Assembly (NCBI GenBank): GCA_018608045.1
Contig: JABBAI010000086.1
Span: 1 to 64,000, forward strand
Reading direction: 5' to 3'
Source of the DNA: Octadecabacter sp.
GTDB lineage: Bacteria > Pseudomonadota > Alphaproteobacteria > Rhodobacterales > Rhodobacteraceae
Length of the DNA stretch: 64,000 bases
Both the position numbers and the translations under genes were made by a program. Below, piece by piece: positions 1 through 9,115 of this stretch. Each line of letters starts with the position of its first letter. Position 1 is the first letter of the stretch. Below the pieces are notes generated by a model. That model did no database searches. It had not been told where the DNA came from and saw nothing but the letters and a program-made list of their open reading frames with translations.

Positions 1-2610
1 GCCAAGACAATCAACAAATATTTGGGATCGGACTACACGGTTCTGGCCTCCTACGGACACGTTCGCGACCTGCCTCCCAAAGACGGATCGGTCGACCCTG
101 ACAACGATTTCGACATGCTTTGGGAGGTCGCGAGCGATTCTAAAAAGCACCTCAAGGCGATTGCCGACGCCCTCGTGGAAGACAACAATCTGATCCTCGC
201 GACCGACCCGGACCGCGAAGGCGAAGCGATCAGTTGGCACCTCGAAGAAGCGCTGCGCAAACGCAAAGTCATCAAGAAAGACACCCCCGTATCGCGGGTT
301 GTTTTCAACGCGATCACCAAAACTGCCGTCACCGAGGCGATGAAAAATCCCCGCATCGTGGATCAACCGCTGGTCGACGCCTACCTCGCGCGCCGTGCGC
401 TTGATTACCTCGTGGGTTTCAAACTCAGCCCCGTTCTCTGGCGTCGCCTGCCCGGTGCGAAATCCGCAGGCCGCGTTCAGTCCGTCACCCTGCGCATCAT
501 TGTTGAGCGTGAGATGGAAATCGAAGCCTTCAACAACCGCGAATACTGGTCTGTCAAAGCCCAGCTTAGCACACCGCGCAACCAGACCATTGATGCGCGC
601 CTTACCGTTCTGGCTGGCAAAAAGCTCGATAAATTTGACCTTGAAAACGCGACCCAGGCGGAAATGGCGGAACAAGCGGTGAATTCGCGCGATCTGACGG
701 TCAAATCGGTAGAAGCCAAACCCGCCAACCGCAACCCGTCCGCCCCCTTCATGACGTCGACTTTGCAACAAGAAGCCAGCCGTAAATTCGGGTTTGGTGC
801 GCGGATGACAATGAACGCCGCCCAGCGGTTGTATGAGGCTGGCCTGATCACCTACATGCGGACCGATGGCATCGACATGGCACCAGAAGCCGTGACAGCC
901 GCGCGTGACGCGATTGCTGCGAAATTCGGCAAGGACTACGTGCCCGCCAGCCCGCGCATCTATAAAAACAAGGCCAAGAACGCACAGGAGGCCCACGAAT
1001 GTGTGCGCCCCACTGATCTGATGCTGTCCGCGGATGAGGCAAAGATTGCCGATCCGGACCAGAAAAAGCTTTATGATCTGATCTACAAGCGCACCATCTC
1101 AAGTCAGATGGAGGCCGCGCGGATGGAACGCACGACCGTCGATTTCGGATCTGCGGACGGTCAGGTTGAATTGCGCGCGACTGGTCAAGTTGTGTTGTTT
1201 GACGGATTTCTGCGTGTCTATGAAGAAGGCCGCGATGACGTTGATGCGGACGTGATTGACGACGACGACAAGCGCCTGCCGCAAGTTGCACAGGGCGAAG
1301 CCATCGGGAAAACATCCGTCACGACAGAACAGCATTTCACCCAGCCACCGCCCCGCTACACTGAGGCGACGCTGGTCAAGCGGATGGAAGAACTTGGCAT
1401 TGGCCGCCCGTCCACCTACGCGTCCATCGTCACGACCATTCAGGATCGCGAATACGTCCGCAAAGACAAAAATCGCCTGATCCCTGAGGACAAAGGCCGC
1501 CTTGTTACGGCGTTCCTGACCAATTATTTCCGCAAATATGTCGGCTATGATTACACTGCGGGTCTTGAGGAAGAACTGGACCACGTGTCCGCAGGTGAGG
1601 CCGATTACAAGAAAGTGCTGGCCGACTTCTGGGGTGACTTCAAAGTCACCATTGATGAAGCCATGGACAATTCTATCACGGAAGTCCTTGAAAAAATTAA
1701 CGAAGTCCTTGCACCGCACATCTTCCCCCCGAACGAGGAAGGCACCGACCCGCGTTTGTGCCCCAACTGTGAAGTGGGCCGTTTGTCCATGCGCACGGCC
1801 CGCTCTGGCGGCGCCTTCATCGGCTGTTCAAACTATCCCGAATGCAAATACACCCGCGCCTTTGGCCCCCCCGGTGCTGAGGACGCATCCGGCATTCCGC
1901 CCGAGGGTAAAGAACTTGGCGTCGACGAGGGCGACAAAATCTGGATTCATAAGGGTCGCTTTGGCCCCTATGCCCAGCGCGGTGAGTTGTCCGACGACAA
2001 TCCAAAACCAAACCGCCAGTCGATCCCCAAAGAATGGCCACCAGAAGAGGTCACGCTTGAAACAGCCGTCAAATTGCTGTCGCTGCCGCGCTTCCTGGGA
2101 ACCCATCCAGAGGACGGCGTGAATGTGTTTGCCAACATCGGGCGCTACGGCCCCTATTTGAAACACGCCGAATCCACGTCTGAACGTGGCGGCACAAATG
2201 CCAACCTCGAATCCCTTGAAGATGTGTTCACTGTCGGCATGAACCACGCGGTTGAACTGTTGGCCGCCAAAGTGGCGAGCCGTGGCCAACGTGGCAAAGC
2301 CGCCTTGCCGATCCGTGAACTTGGCGAGCACCCTGACGTGGGCGGCCCCGTGAATGTGTTTGACGGAAAATACGGACCCTACGTGAAATGGGACAAGATC
2401 AATGCGACGATTCCCGACACGGTTGAGGTCGCTGATTTGACGCTGTCCCAAGCGGTGACATTGATCGAAGAACGCGCTGCCAAGGCTGGCAAAAAGGTGG
2501 CCCGCAAAGCCCCAGCCAAAAAGAAAGCGGCGGCCAAGAAACCCGCAGCCAAAAAGCCAGCGGCAAAAAAGAAACCTGCTGCCAAAAAGGCCGCTGCGAA
2601 GAAGGACTAA
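1..2610 (+). CDS. topA: DNA topoisomerase I (5' end cut by window)
   Basis: Type IA topoisomerase that relaxes negative supercoils by single-strand cleavage through a tyrosine. The reading frame is open from base 1, and the first codons read AKTINKYLG, so only about the first dozen codons are missing. Visible are the Toprim acidic motif (ATDPDREGEAISWHLEE), the catalytic-tyrosine motif EAGLITYMRTDG, a C4 zinc ribbon near bases 1757-1850 (CPNC...CSNYPEC), and several C-terminal GRFGPY/GRYGPY/GKYGPY repeats. The protein ends in a Lys/Ala/Pro-rich tail of about 40 residues, as is common in alphaproteobacterial TopA. It is followed by the CoA-transferase genes, which appear to have their own promoter. 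Identification is very secure. Confidence 0.97.
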   Translation, partial: AKTINKYLGSDYTVLASYGHVRDLPPKDGSVDPDNDFDMLWEVASDSKKHLKAIADALVEDNNLILATDPDREGEAISWHLEEALRKRKVIKKDTPVSRVVFNAITKTAVTEAMKNPRIVDQPLVDAYLARRALDYLVGFKLSPVLWRRLPGAKSAGRVQSVTLRIIVEREMEIEAFNNREYWSVKAQLSTPRNQTIDARLTVLAGKKLDKFDLENATQAEMAEQAVNSRDLTVKSVEAKPANRNPSAPFMTSTLQQEASRKFGFGARMTMNAAQRLYEAGLITYMRTDGIDMAPEAVTAARDAIAAKFGKDYVPASPRIYKNKAKNAQEAHECVRPTDLMLSADEAKIADPDQKKLYDLIYKRTISSQMEAARMERTTVDFGSADGQVELRATGQVVLFDGFLRVYEEGRDDVDADVIDDDDKRLPQVAQGEAIGKTSVTTEQHFTQPPPRYTEATLVKRMEELGIGRPSTYASIVTTIQDREYVRKDKNRLIPEDKGRLVTAFLTNYFRKYVGYDYTAGLEEELDHVSAGEADYKKVLADFWGDFKVTIDEAMDNSITEVLEKINEVLAPHIFPPNEEGTDPRLCPNCEVGRLSMRTARSGGAFIGCSNYPECKYTRAFGPPGAEDASGIPPEGKELGVDEGDKIWIHKGRFGPYAQRGELSDDNPKPNRQSIPKEWPPEEVTLETAVKLLSLPRFLGTHPEDGVNVFANIGRYGPYLKHAESTSERGGTNANLESLEDVFTVGMNHAVELLAAKVASRGQRGKAALPIRELGEHPDVGGPVNVFDGKYGPYVKWDKINATIPDTVEVADLTLSQAVTLIEERAAKAGKKVARKAPAKKKAAAKKPAAKKPAAKKKPAAKKAAAKKD

Positions 2611-2655
2611 AACTGCAACTGGTTGCAAAATCGGTGCCGCATCGCAGCATTCGCA

Positions 2656-2683
2656 TTGACACCCCCGTGGTCGCGCCTATCAA
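2656..2683 (+). promoter_or_regulatory. Putative sigma70 promoter of scoAB
   Basis: A perfect -35 hexamer TTGACA (2656-2661) is followed after 16 bases by TATCAA (2678-2683). It lies in the topA-scoA gap, 24 bases before the scoA start. Read by eye only. Confidence 0.5.
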
Positions 2684-2707
2684 TAGGGCAACTTAAACGG
2701 GGGTTTC

Positions 2708-3430
2708 ATGCAGAAAATCTATCCAACCGCCGCCGCCGCCCTTGATGGGTTTTTGCACGACGGCATGTTCATCGCGGCGGGCGGCTTCGGGCTGTGCGGC
2801 ATTCCTGAATTGCTGCTCAGCGCGATCAAAGACGCTGGCACCAAAGATCTTACATTCGCGTCCAACAACGCGGGCGTCGATGATTTCGGCATCGGCATTT
2901 TGTTGCAGACCCGTCAGGTCAAGAAAATGATCTCGTCCTACGTCGGTGAAAACGCTGAATTTATGCGCCAGTATCTGTCGGGTGAACTTGAACTTGAATT
3001 CAACCCCCAAGGCACCTTGGCCGAACGCATGCGGTCTGGCGGGTGCGGAATCCCTGGTTTTTATACCAAAACGGGCGTTGGCACGGTGATTGCAGACGGC
3101 AAAGAACACAAAGATTTCCCGACAGGTCCGAATGGCGCGCCGGAAACCTACATCATGGAGGAAGGCATCTTCGCCGATCTGGCCATCGTGAAAGCGTGGA
3201 AAGCGGATGAAACAGGCAACCTGATGTTCCGCAAAACCGCCCGCAACTTTAACCCACCTGCTGCGATGTGCGGCAAGGTCTGTGTGGTCGAAGTCGAAGA
3301 AATCGTGCCTGTCGGATCACTTGACCCCGACGCGATCCACCTGCCCGGTATTTATGTGCACCGCATCATTCAGGGCGATCACGAAAAGCGCATTGAACAG
3401 CGCACAACGCGCACGCGGGGGGCTTCATAA
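2708..3430 (+). CDS. scoA: CoA transferase subunit A (3-oxoacid CoA-transferase type)
   Basis: Alpha subunit (240 aa) of a family I CoA transferase. These heterodimers move CoA between succinyl- or acetyl-CoA and acetoacetate or other short acids. The N-terminal glycine-rich motif GGFGLCGIPE and the conserved SNNAGVDDFG and GGCGIPGFYT stretches are typical of the SCOT alpha subunit. The gene is followed with a one-base overlap by the beta subunit. The exact acid used cannot be told from sequence; ketone-body or PHB-derived acetoacetate is the usual substrate in this family. Confidence 0.9.
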   Translation: MQKIYPTAAAALDGFLHDGMFIAAGGFGLCGIPELLLSAIKDAGTKDLTFASNNAGVDDFGIGILLQTRQVKKMISSYVGENAEFMRQYLSGELELEFNPQGTLAERMRSGGCGIPGFYTKTGVGTVIADGKEHKDFPTGPNGAPETYIMEEGIFADLAIVKAWKADETGNLMFRKTARNFNPPAAMCGKVCVVEVEEIVPVGSLDPDAIHLPGIYVHRIIQGDHEKRIEQRTTRTRGAS

Positions 3431-4050
3431 TGTGGGATCGTAATCAAATGGCTGCCCGCGCGGCTGAAGAACTGGAAGACGGATGGTATGTGAACCTCGG
3501 CATCGGGATTCCGACACTGGTGGCCAACTATGTCGGTGACAAAGACATCACGTTGCAATCTGAAAACGGCATGCTGGGCATGGGCCCTTTCCCGTTTGAA
3601 GGCGATGAGGACCCCGACCTGATTAATGCGGGCAAGCAGACCATCACCGAGATGGACCGCACCGCCTACTTCGACAGCGCGACGTCCTTTGGCATGATCC
3701 GTGGTGGCAAAATTGCTGCAGCGATCCTTGGCGCGATGGAGGTCGACGAAAAGGGCGATCTGGCGAACTGGATGATCCCGGGCAAACTAGTCAAAGGCAT
3801 GGGCGGCGCGATGGACTTGGTCGCAGGTGTTGGCCGCGTAATCGTTGTGATGGATCACACCAATAAACACGGCGATTCCAAGCTGTTGAAAAAATGCACC
3901 TTGCCACTGACAGGCAAAGGCGTGGTTGACCGCATTATCACGAACCTTGGCGTGCTGGACGTCGTAGAAGGCGGCCTGAAAATCGTCGAATGCGCAGATG
4001 GTGTGACCGAGGACGAATTGCGGGCGGCGACAGAAGCCACAATCGTTTAA
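3430..4050 (+). CDS. scoB: CoA transferase subunit B
   Basis: Beta subunit (206 aa) partnering the preceding gene. The ATG shares its A with the TAA of scoA, so translation is probably coupled. The motif SENGMLGMGPFP holds the glutamate that forms the glutamyl-CoA thioester intermediate in this family. GKLVKGMGGAMDLVAG and the conserved C-terminal region are also present. Length is normal for the family. Confidence 0.91.
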   Translation: MWDRNQMAARAAEELEDGWYVNLGIGIPTLVANYVGDKDITLQSENGMLGMGPFPFEGDEDPDLINAGKQTITEMDRTAYFDSATSFGMIRGGKIAAAILGAMEVDEKGDLANWMIPGKLVKGMGGAMDLVAGVGRVIVVMDHTNKHGDSKLLKKCTLPLTGKGVVDRIITNLGVLDVVEGGLKIVECADGVTEDELRAATEATIV

Positions 4051-4056
4051 AACGGC

Positions 4057-4081
4057 TGGGGCGACGGATCACGCCGCCCCA
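4057..4081 (+). terminator. GC-rich hairpin after scoB
   Basis: TGGGGCG (4057-4063) pairs with CGCCCCA (4075-4081) across an 11-base loop, directly after the scoB stop. There is no clear T-run behind it, so termination is only possible, not sure. Confidence 0.35.
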
Positions 4082-4089
4082 AACCTTAA

Positions 4090-5043
4090 AAATTGCGTCA
4101 ATCCATCCGCAACAATCATTTAACCCGCGATCAGCTTGTCGCTGCGATGGAACATCTGATCTTGCCTGACAACCTTCTGGATCAATTGGGACCAGCCGTG
4201 GGTGCGGGCCGATCAATTCTGATGTACGGCCCTCCCGATAACGGTAAGTACTTGATTTAAAACGGTATTCGCGACGCTTTGGGCGACAAGATTTATATCC
4301 CTCGCCCGATTGAATACGCCGGTTAGGTCATCACGGTGTTTGACCCGATTGTGCATTCCGCGGCCGAAGAAGACATTGATGATCCGAATTCCTTGCGCCG
4401 CACGTCCGGCCGGTATGATACGCGCTATGTGAAATGCGAACGCCCGACCGTTGTGACGGGCGGTGAATTGACGCTTTCGATGCTCGATCTTGTCTATAAC
4501 CCGACCGCGCGGACCTATCAGGCGCCGTTGCAGCTGAAATCATCTGGCGGCACCTTCATCATCGACGACCTTGGACGTCAGGCGGAACCACCACAGTCCA
4601 TCGTCAACCGTTGGATTGTGCCACTAGAAGAAAACCGCGATATTTTGGCGCTGCAATCGGGTGAAAAGTTCGAAGTTCCGTTTGATACGCTTGTCATTTT
4701 CTCAACCAACTTCCACCCGAACGAGATTTTCGACAAAGCGGCCCTGCGTCGTATTTTCTTCAAGATCAAAATTGATGGCCCGAACCAAAGCGATTTCCTC
4801 GAGATTTTCGCGATGATGGCCCGCAAACGCAAAATCCCGCTGGATGAACCTGCGTTGGTGCATCTGTTGCAGAAGAAATATCCGACGATCGACAATATCT
4901 ATGCGAACTATCAGCCGATTTTCCTGATCGATCAGATGATTTCTATCTGTGAGTTTGAGGGCATCCCCTATCAGATGACCCCTGAATTGATTGATCGGGC
5001 ATGGGCGAACATGTTCGTGAAGGAAGAAAAAATCGTGCACTGA
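4090..5043 (+). pseudogene. AAA+ ATPase pseudogene (5'-truncated, two in-frame stops, damaged Walker A)
   Basis: Remnant of a chaperone-type AAA+ ATPase. One frame can be followed from 4090 to the stop at 5043 but is broken by TAA at 4258-4260 and TAG at 4324-4326. Before the first stop it reads LMYGPPDNGKY where an intact protein should have GPPGNGK followed by S or T, so the P-loop is damaged as well. After the stops, 235 codons remain open from a GTG at 4336. They keep a Walker B-like GGTFIIDDLGRQ, a sensor-1-like IFSTNF and an arginine-finger-like AALRRI. There is no N-terminal domain before 4090. The intact tail could in principle be translated from 4336, but without a P-loop it cannot be a normal ATPase. 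Confidence 0.85.
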
Positions 5044-5161
5044 CGATTTCGTCTGAAATTGGCAGGCCGTAGGTAAGCGGTTCGTACTTTACGAACTGCC
5101 GCCACGCTTCAAAAAGACAAAGACGGGTTGACGTTCGCGCCAGCCCGTCCACCTTTGGTCT

Positions 5162-7564
5162 ATGACCACATTGCCCCCCAAATTTGTCGACTGGTTTGCC
5201 ACAAAAGGCTGGAGCATCCACCCCCATCAGGCCGAAATGTTGGCCCGTGCGGATGAACCTTCGTTGTTGCTGATCGCCCCCACTGGCGGCGGCAAAACAC
5301 TTGCGGGATTTTTACCGACGCTGGTTGAACTTTCGCAAGCACCGCACGACGGGTTGCACACTCTCTACGTTTCACCGCTGAAGGCGTTGGCGGCCGATAT
5401 CAAACGCAACTTGGGCACGCCAATTGATGACATGGGGCTTTCGATCCGCGTCGAGGACCGCACGGGTGATACGTCCTACACCCAAAAGCGCCGCCAAAGG
5501 GCCGACCCGCCCCATATTCTGCTAACCACCCCCGAAAGCCTTGCGCTGTTGGTATCATACGAGGATGCGCCGCGCATTTTTCGCGGTGTTCAGCGCATTA
5601 TCGTTGATGAAATTCATGCCCTTGCCGAAAGCAAGCGGGGCGATCAGTTGATGCTCGCCCTCAGCCGCATTCAAACGATGAACCCTGACCTGCGCCGCGT
5701 TGGGCTGTCGGCAACGGTAGATGATCCAGACGCGATTGCGCATAACCTTGCGCGCCACCCCGACCCCTGCCCCATTTTGCATGCCGATCCCGGGCCTGAT
5801 CCAGACATCACCATGTTGGTCACACAAGAACGCCCGCCGTGGTCTGGCGGGGGCGCGAAATATTCCATTCCCGCCGTTCTTGATCTGGTCAAGCAGCACC
5901 AAACAACACTGATCTTTCACAACACCCGCGCGCAGGCAGAGCTTTATTTCCACAACCTATGGCTCGCCAATGAGGACGGTTTGCCCATTGGCATTCACCA
6001 CGGGTCCCTGTCGCGTGACCAACGCACCAACGTCGAAGCGGCCATGGTCCGCGGTGATCTGCGTGCGATTGTGTGCACGGGGTCTTTGGATTTGGGTATT
6101 GATTGGGGCAACGTCGATCTGGTCATCCAGATCGGCGCGCCAAAGAATGTAAAACGCCTCGTGCAGCGGATCGGGCGGGCGAACCACCGATATAATGCAC
6201 CGTCAAAGGCCGTTTTGGTGCCTGCAAACCGGTTTGAAGTGGTGGAATGTGTGGCAGCACTTGAGGCCGCGAAAGCCCATGACCTCGATGGTGATGCCCC
6301 CCGCGCTGGCCCGCGCGATGTGTTGTGCCAGCATATTCTGGCGGTCGCCTGTAGCGGCCCCTTTGATGCCACCGCGCTGTTCCACGAAATCAAAACAGTC
6401 GGGGCGTTTAGCGATCTCAGCCGCGCTGCCTTTGACGACTGCCTCGATTTTTGTGCGACGGGTGGCTACGCGCTGCGCGCCTATGATCAGTGGAAACGGC
6501 TGAAGGAGGTCGATGGTAAGTGGCAGCTGCGCGACCCGCGATCCTCTGCTCGCATCCGCATGAACCTTGGCACGATCTTTGACATTGAAACGTTGAAGGT
6601 GAAATTCCGCCGCTCCGCCAAAACCCTCGGTGAGATCGAGGAAAGCTTCGCCGCGACCCTGACGCAGGGCGACACGTTTTTGATCGGCGGGCAGATTGTG
6701 CGCTACGAAGGGCTGAACCAGCTCACGGTTGAGGTGTCGCACCAAAAGGGGCGCACGCCAAAGGTTGCGACGTTCAATGGCACCAAGTTTGCCACCTCCA
6801 CCCAGTTGTCCCAACGCATCTTAACCATGTTTGCGCAAGACGATTGGCCCGAACTGCCCGACCACACGTCCCAGTGGCTGCACCTTCAACGTGACGTATC
6901 GCAACTGCCCCAAGCGGGACGAATACTGGTCGAAACCTTTCCCCAAGACGGGCGTGAGCACATGGTTGTCTACGGGTTTGCTGGTGTGAACGCGCACCGC
7001 ACCCTTGGCCTGATCCTGACCCAACGGATGGAGGCGGCGGGGCTGAACCCGCTGGGCTTTGTCGTCACCGACTACGCGATGATGATTTGGGGGCTGACCC
7101 CTGTTAAGTACGTCGCACCGCTGTTTGACCCCGACAATATGCGCGACGGTTTGGAAACTTGGCTGGCGGGCAATGCTGTCATGAAGCGGACGTTCCGCGT
7201 GGCGGCGACCGTCGCGGGGCTGATTGAACGTAACTCGCGCCAAGGGCGCAAATCGGGGCGGCAGGCGACGTTTTCCAGCGATATCCTGTACGACACTCTT
7301 GCGAAATACGATCCTGATCACCTGATGCTGCGGATCACCCGCGAAGAAGCCATGCGCGGTTTGGTTGATTTTGGCCGGATTGAGGACATGTTGCAGCGCA
7401 CCAAAGGGCGCGTCGATCATGTGGAACTGGACCGTGTGACGCCTTTGGCCGCCCCGCTGTTTCTGGAACCGGGGCGCATTCCCGTGTTTGGGGAAGGACG
7501 TGAAAAGCTGTTGCAGGATCAATCAGCCGCCTTGATGCGCGACGCGGGGTTGGGCGATCGCTAG
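5162..7564 (+). CDS. Ligase-associated DEXH-box DNA helicase (Lhr-like)
   Basis: Superfamily 2 helicase of 800 aa resembling the Lhr-type enzymes of the bacterial ligase-associated DNA-damage-response set. Motif I APTGGGKT lies near residue 40, motif II DEIH near 150 and motif III GLSATV near 180. The second RecA domain contains CTGSLDLGIDWG and the motif VI-like QRIGRANHR. The C-terminal half carries the Lhr-specific winged-helix and DUF4145-like region. The next gene is pdeM, 33 bases on, as in that gene set. The DNA ligase and exonuclease that often accompany them are not in this window. The start at 5162 has only a weak Shine-Dalgarno sequence. Confidence 0.9.
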   Translation: MTTLPPKFVDWFATKGWSIHPHQAEMLARADEPSLLLIAPTGGGKTLAGFLPTLVELSQAPHDGLHTLYVSPLKALAADIKRNLGTPIDDMGLSIRVEDRTGDTSYTQKRRQRADPPHILLTTPESLALLVSYEDAPRIFRGVQRIIVDEIHALAESKRGDQLMLALSRIQTMNPDLRRVGLSATVDDPDAIAHNLARHPDPCPILHADPGPDPDITMLVTQERPPWSGGGAKYSIPAVLDLVKQHQTTLIFHNTRAQAELYFHNLWLANEDGLPIGIHHGSLSRDQRTNVEAAMVRGDLRAIVCTGSLDLGIDWGNVDLVIQIGAPKNVKRLVQRIGRANHRYNAPSKAVLVPANRFEVVECVAALEAAKAHDLDGDAPRAGPRDVLCQHILAVACSGPFDATALFHEIKTVGAFSDLSRAAFDDCLDFCATGGYALRAYDQWKRLKEVDGKWQLRDPRSSARIRMNLGTIFDIETLKVKFRRSAKTLGEIEESFAATLTQGDTFLIGGQIVRYEGLNQLTVEVSHQKGRTPKVATFNGTKFATSTQLSQRILTMFAQDDWPELPDHTSQWLHLQRDVSQLPQAGRILVETFPQDGREHMVVYGFAGVNAHRTLGLILTQRMEAAGLNPLGFVVTDYAMMIWGLTPVKYVAPLFDPDNMRDGLETWLAGNAVMKRTFRVAATVAGLIERNSRQGRKSGRQATFSSDILYDTLAKYDPDHLMLRITREEAMRGLVDFGRIEDMLQRTKGRVDHVELDRVTPLAAPLFLEPGRIPVFGEGREKLLQDQSAALMRDAGLGDR

Positions 7565-7597
7565 ACTTCGTGCGCGCACTGGGGCATCGACCTGTGT

Positions 7598-8263
7598 ATG
7601 ACCGACCACGCGTTTACCTTTTGCGATACCCATCTGATCGCCCGCGCTGACTGCACCCTGTGGTGGCCCGACGCGCGGTTGTTGTGCGTGTCCGATTTGC
7701 ACCTTGGGAAATCCGAACGCATCGCGCGGCGTGGTGGTACATTGTTACCGCCATATGAAACCTGCGAAACATTGTGGCGTTTGGAAGAAACGGTCATGGC
7801 GACAAACCCCGAAACAATCGTGTGCCTTGGCGACAGCTTTGATGATCTTGGCGCGGCACGGGCGGTCGATGACGATACACGAACCACCCTGATCCGTCTT
7901 CAGGCCGGACGGGACTGGATCTGGATCGAAGGCAACCATGACCCAGGCCCCATTGATCTTGGCGGCACCCATTTGGGGCAGCTGCAACGCGGACCGCTCA
8001 GTTTTCGCCATATCGGGCAGCCCAACGCATCAGGCGAAGTGTCGGGCCATTACCACCCTAAAGCAGCCCTAAAAGGCATCGCAAGCCGGCCCTGTTTCTT
8101 AGTCGATGACGCGCGCATTATCCTGCCTGCATTCGGGGCCTACACGGGCGGTTTGGCTGCCCGCGATGAGGTGCTGGTAAAAATCATGGCGCCATCAGCA
8201 ATCGCCATTTTGACTGGTAAGCGCGCGCTGCCCGTCCCCCTGTCCGCCTGTCTTAAGCGTTAA
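7598..8263 (+). CDS. pdeM: Ligase-associated metallophosphoesterase PdeM
   Basis: Calcineurin-like phosphoesterase (221 aa) of the ligase-associated DNA-damage-response group, a predicted endonuclease or phosphodiesterase. The metal-binding blocks are all present in order: SDLHLGKSE near residue 31, GDSFDD near 73, EGNHDPG near 109 and GHYHPKA near 149. It follows the DEXH helicase and probably shares its transcript. Its last 11 bases overlap the 3' end of the LytTR gene on the opposite strand. Confidence 0.88.
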   Translation: MTDHAFTFCDTHLIARADCTLWWPDARLLCVSDLHLGKSERIARRGGTLLPPYETCETLWRLEETVMATNPETIVCLGDSFDDLGAARAVDDDTRTTLIRLQAGRDWIWIEGNHDPGPIDLGGTHLGQLQRGPLSFRHIGQPNASGEVSGHYHPKAALKGIASRPCFLVDDARIILPAFGAYTGGLAARDEVLVKIMAPSAIAILTGKRALPVPLSACLKR

Positions 8264-8996
8264 GGTTTTGGGCAAACGACAAGTTATCGCAATATTTCGG
8301 CCCGACGGGCACTTCTGATCCACAGTTCAATTGCACAAAGTCACGCCCGCCGACGGTTTTGACCCCGACCACAACAGCCTGCGACACCCAGTGTGATCGA
8401 TGCACGCAAAAACCCGGTTCCACGTCAGTTTCTTGAACCGCATCCCCCAACCGCATCAAAATACGATGTTCTTGCCCGTCATCTGTCATAATCTTGATAT
8501 GGTGATTGTCAGAACTGATCCGTGCCAACCGCGCATTAGGGTTGGCTGGAATTCTGTTAAGAAGGCGATCGCGGCGCACCTGTGGCTTAGGCTGTTCGCC
8601 AATCGCCAAATCACGCAAGGCCCTGCGGAAGGCGATAATTCCGATCGCAATAATGAAAATACATCCGATTGCGGCCCAAAGGCTCATCGCCTGATACGCA
8701 TCAGAACCACCTACAAGATGGTTCAGCAAAATAACCAAAGGACCAAACGTAACCGCGAGTGATATCGCAACCGCCAAGTCTTCTTGCCATTCCGGCCGAC
8801 CCGTCAAAATGTGGCGCCAAATGGTGCGGCATGAAATTGCAATCAAAATGGCGGCCGCTATTAAACTGCCCCAATAAGTTAAACGCCAAACAAAGGGTTG
8901 GGAATCAAACGTGCCAAATGGGCCCGCCAAAGCAACCACAATGGACGTCATTGCCCATGTCACCCACAATGAAAGTGACACAACCTCTTTGAACAT
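8253..8996 (-). CDS. Membrane-anchored LytTR-domain transcriptional regulator
   Basis: Predicted protein of about 247 aa with an N-terminal block of four hydrophobic helices and a C-terminal LytTR DNA-binding domain (residues about 145-245, with the typical RISSDNHHIKI, RILMRLGDAV and VHRSHWV segments). LytTR proteins bind DNA through beta strands. The membrane-bound form without a kinase partner is common in Roseobacter relatives and may sense an envelope signal. I chose the ATG at 8996 because it precedes the first helix. The frame stays open further upstream into folD (to 9254), and a TTG at 9077 is another option. The stop overlaps pdeM by 11 bases in convergent orientation. The regulated genes are unknown. 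Confidence 0.75.
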   Translation of the reverse strand: MFKEVVSLSLWVTWAMTSIVVALAGPFGTFDSQPFVWRLTYWGSLIAAAILIAISCRTIWRHILTGRPEWQEDLAVAISLAVTFGPLVILLNHLVGGSDAYQAMSLWAAIGCIFIIAIGIIAFRRALRDLAIGEQPKPQVRRDRLLNRIPANPNARLARISSDNHHIKIMTDDGQEHRILMRLGDAVQETDVEPGFCVHRSHWVSQAVVVGVKTVGGRDFVQLNCGSEVPVGPKYCDNLSFAQNLNA

Positions 8997-9115
8997 GTCC
9001 CTAAAACCAGGGCCATCACCAAGCAAAAACAGCAATATTCTTCCCCCGACGCGCCGATCCGAAAGAATCGGTCGCAACAGGTTTATTATTACACCGTTGA
9101 AATCAGGGGAAAGTC

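Noticed and set aside
2490-2607. Repeated AAG/GCC-type codons at the topA end (possible repeat or CRISPR-like pattern)
   Set aside because: It is the coding sequence of the Lys/Ala-rich TopA tail. There are no spacers, and units vary.
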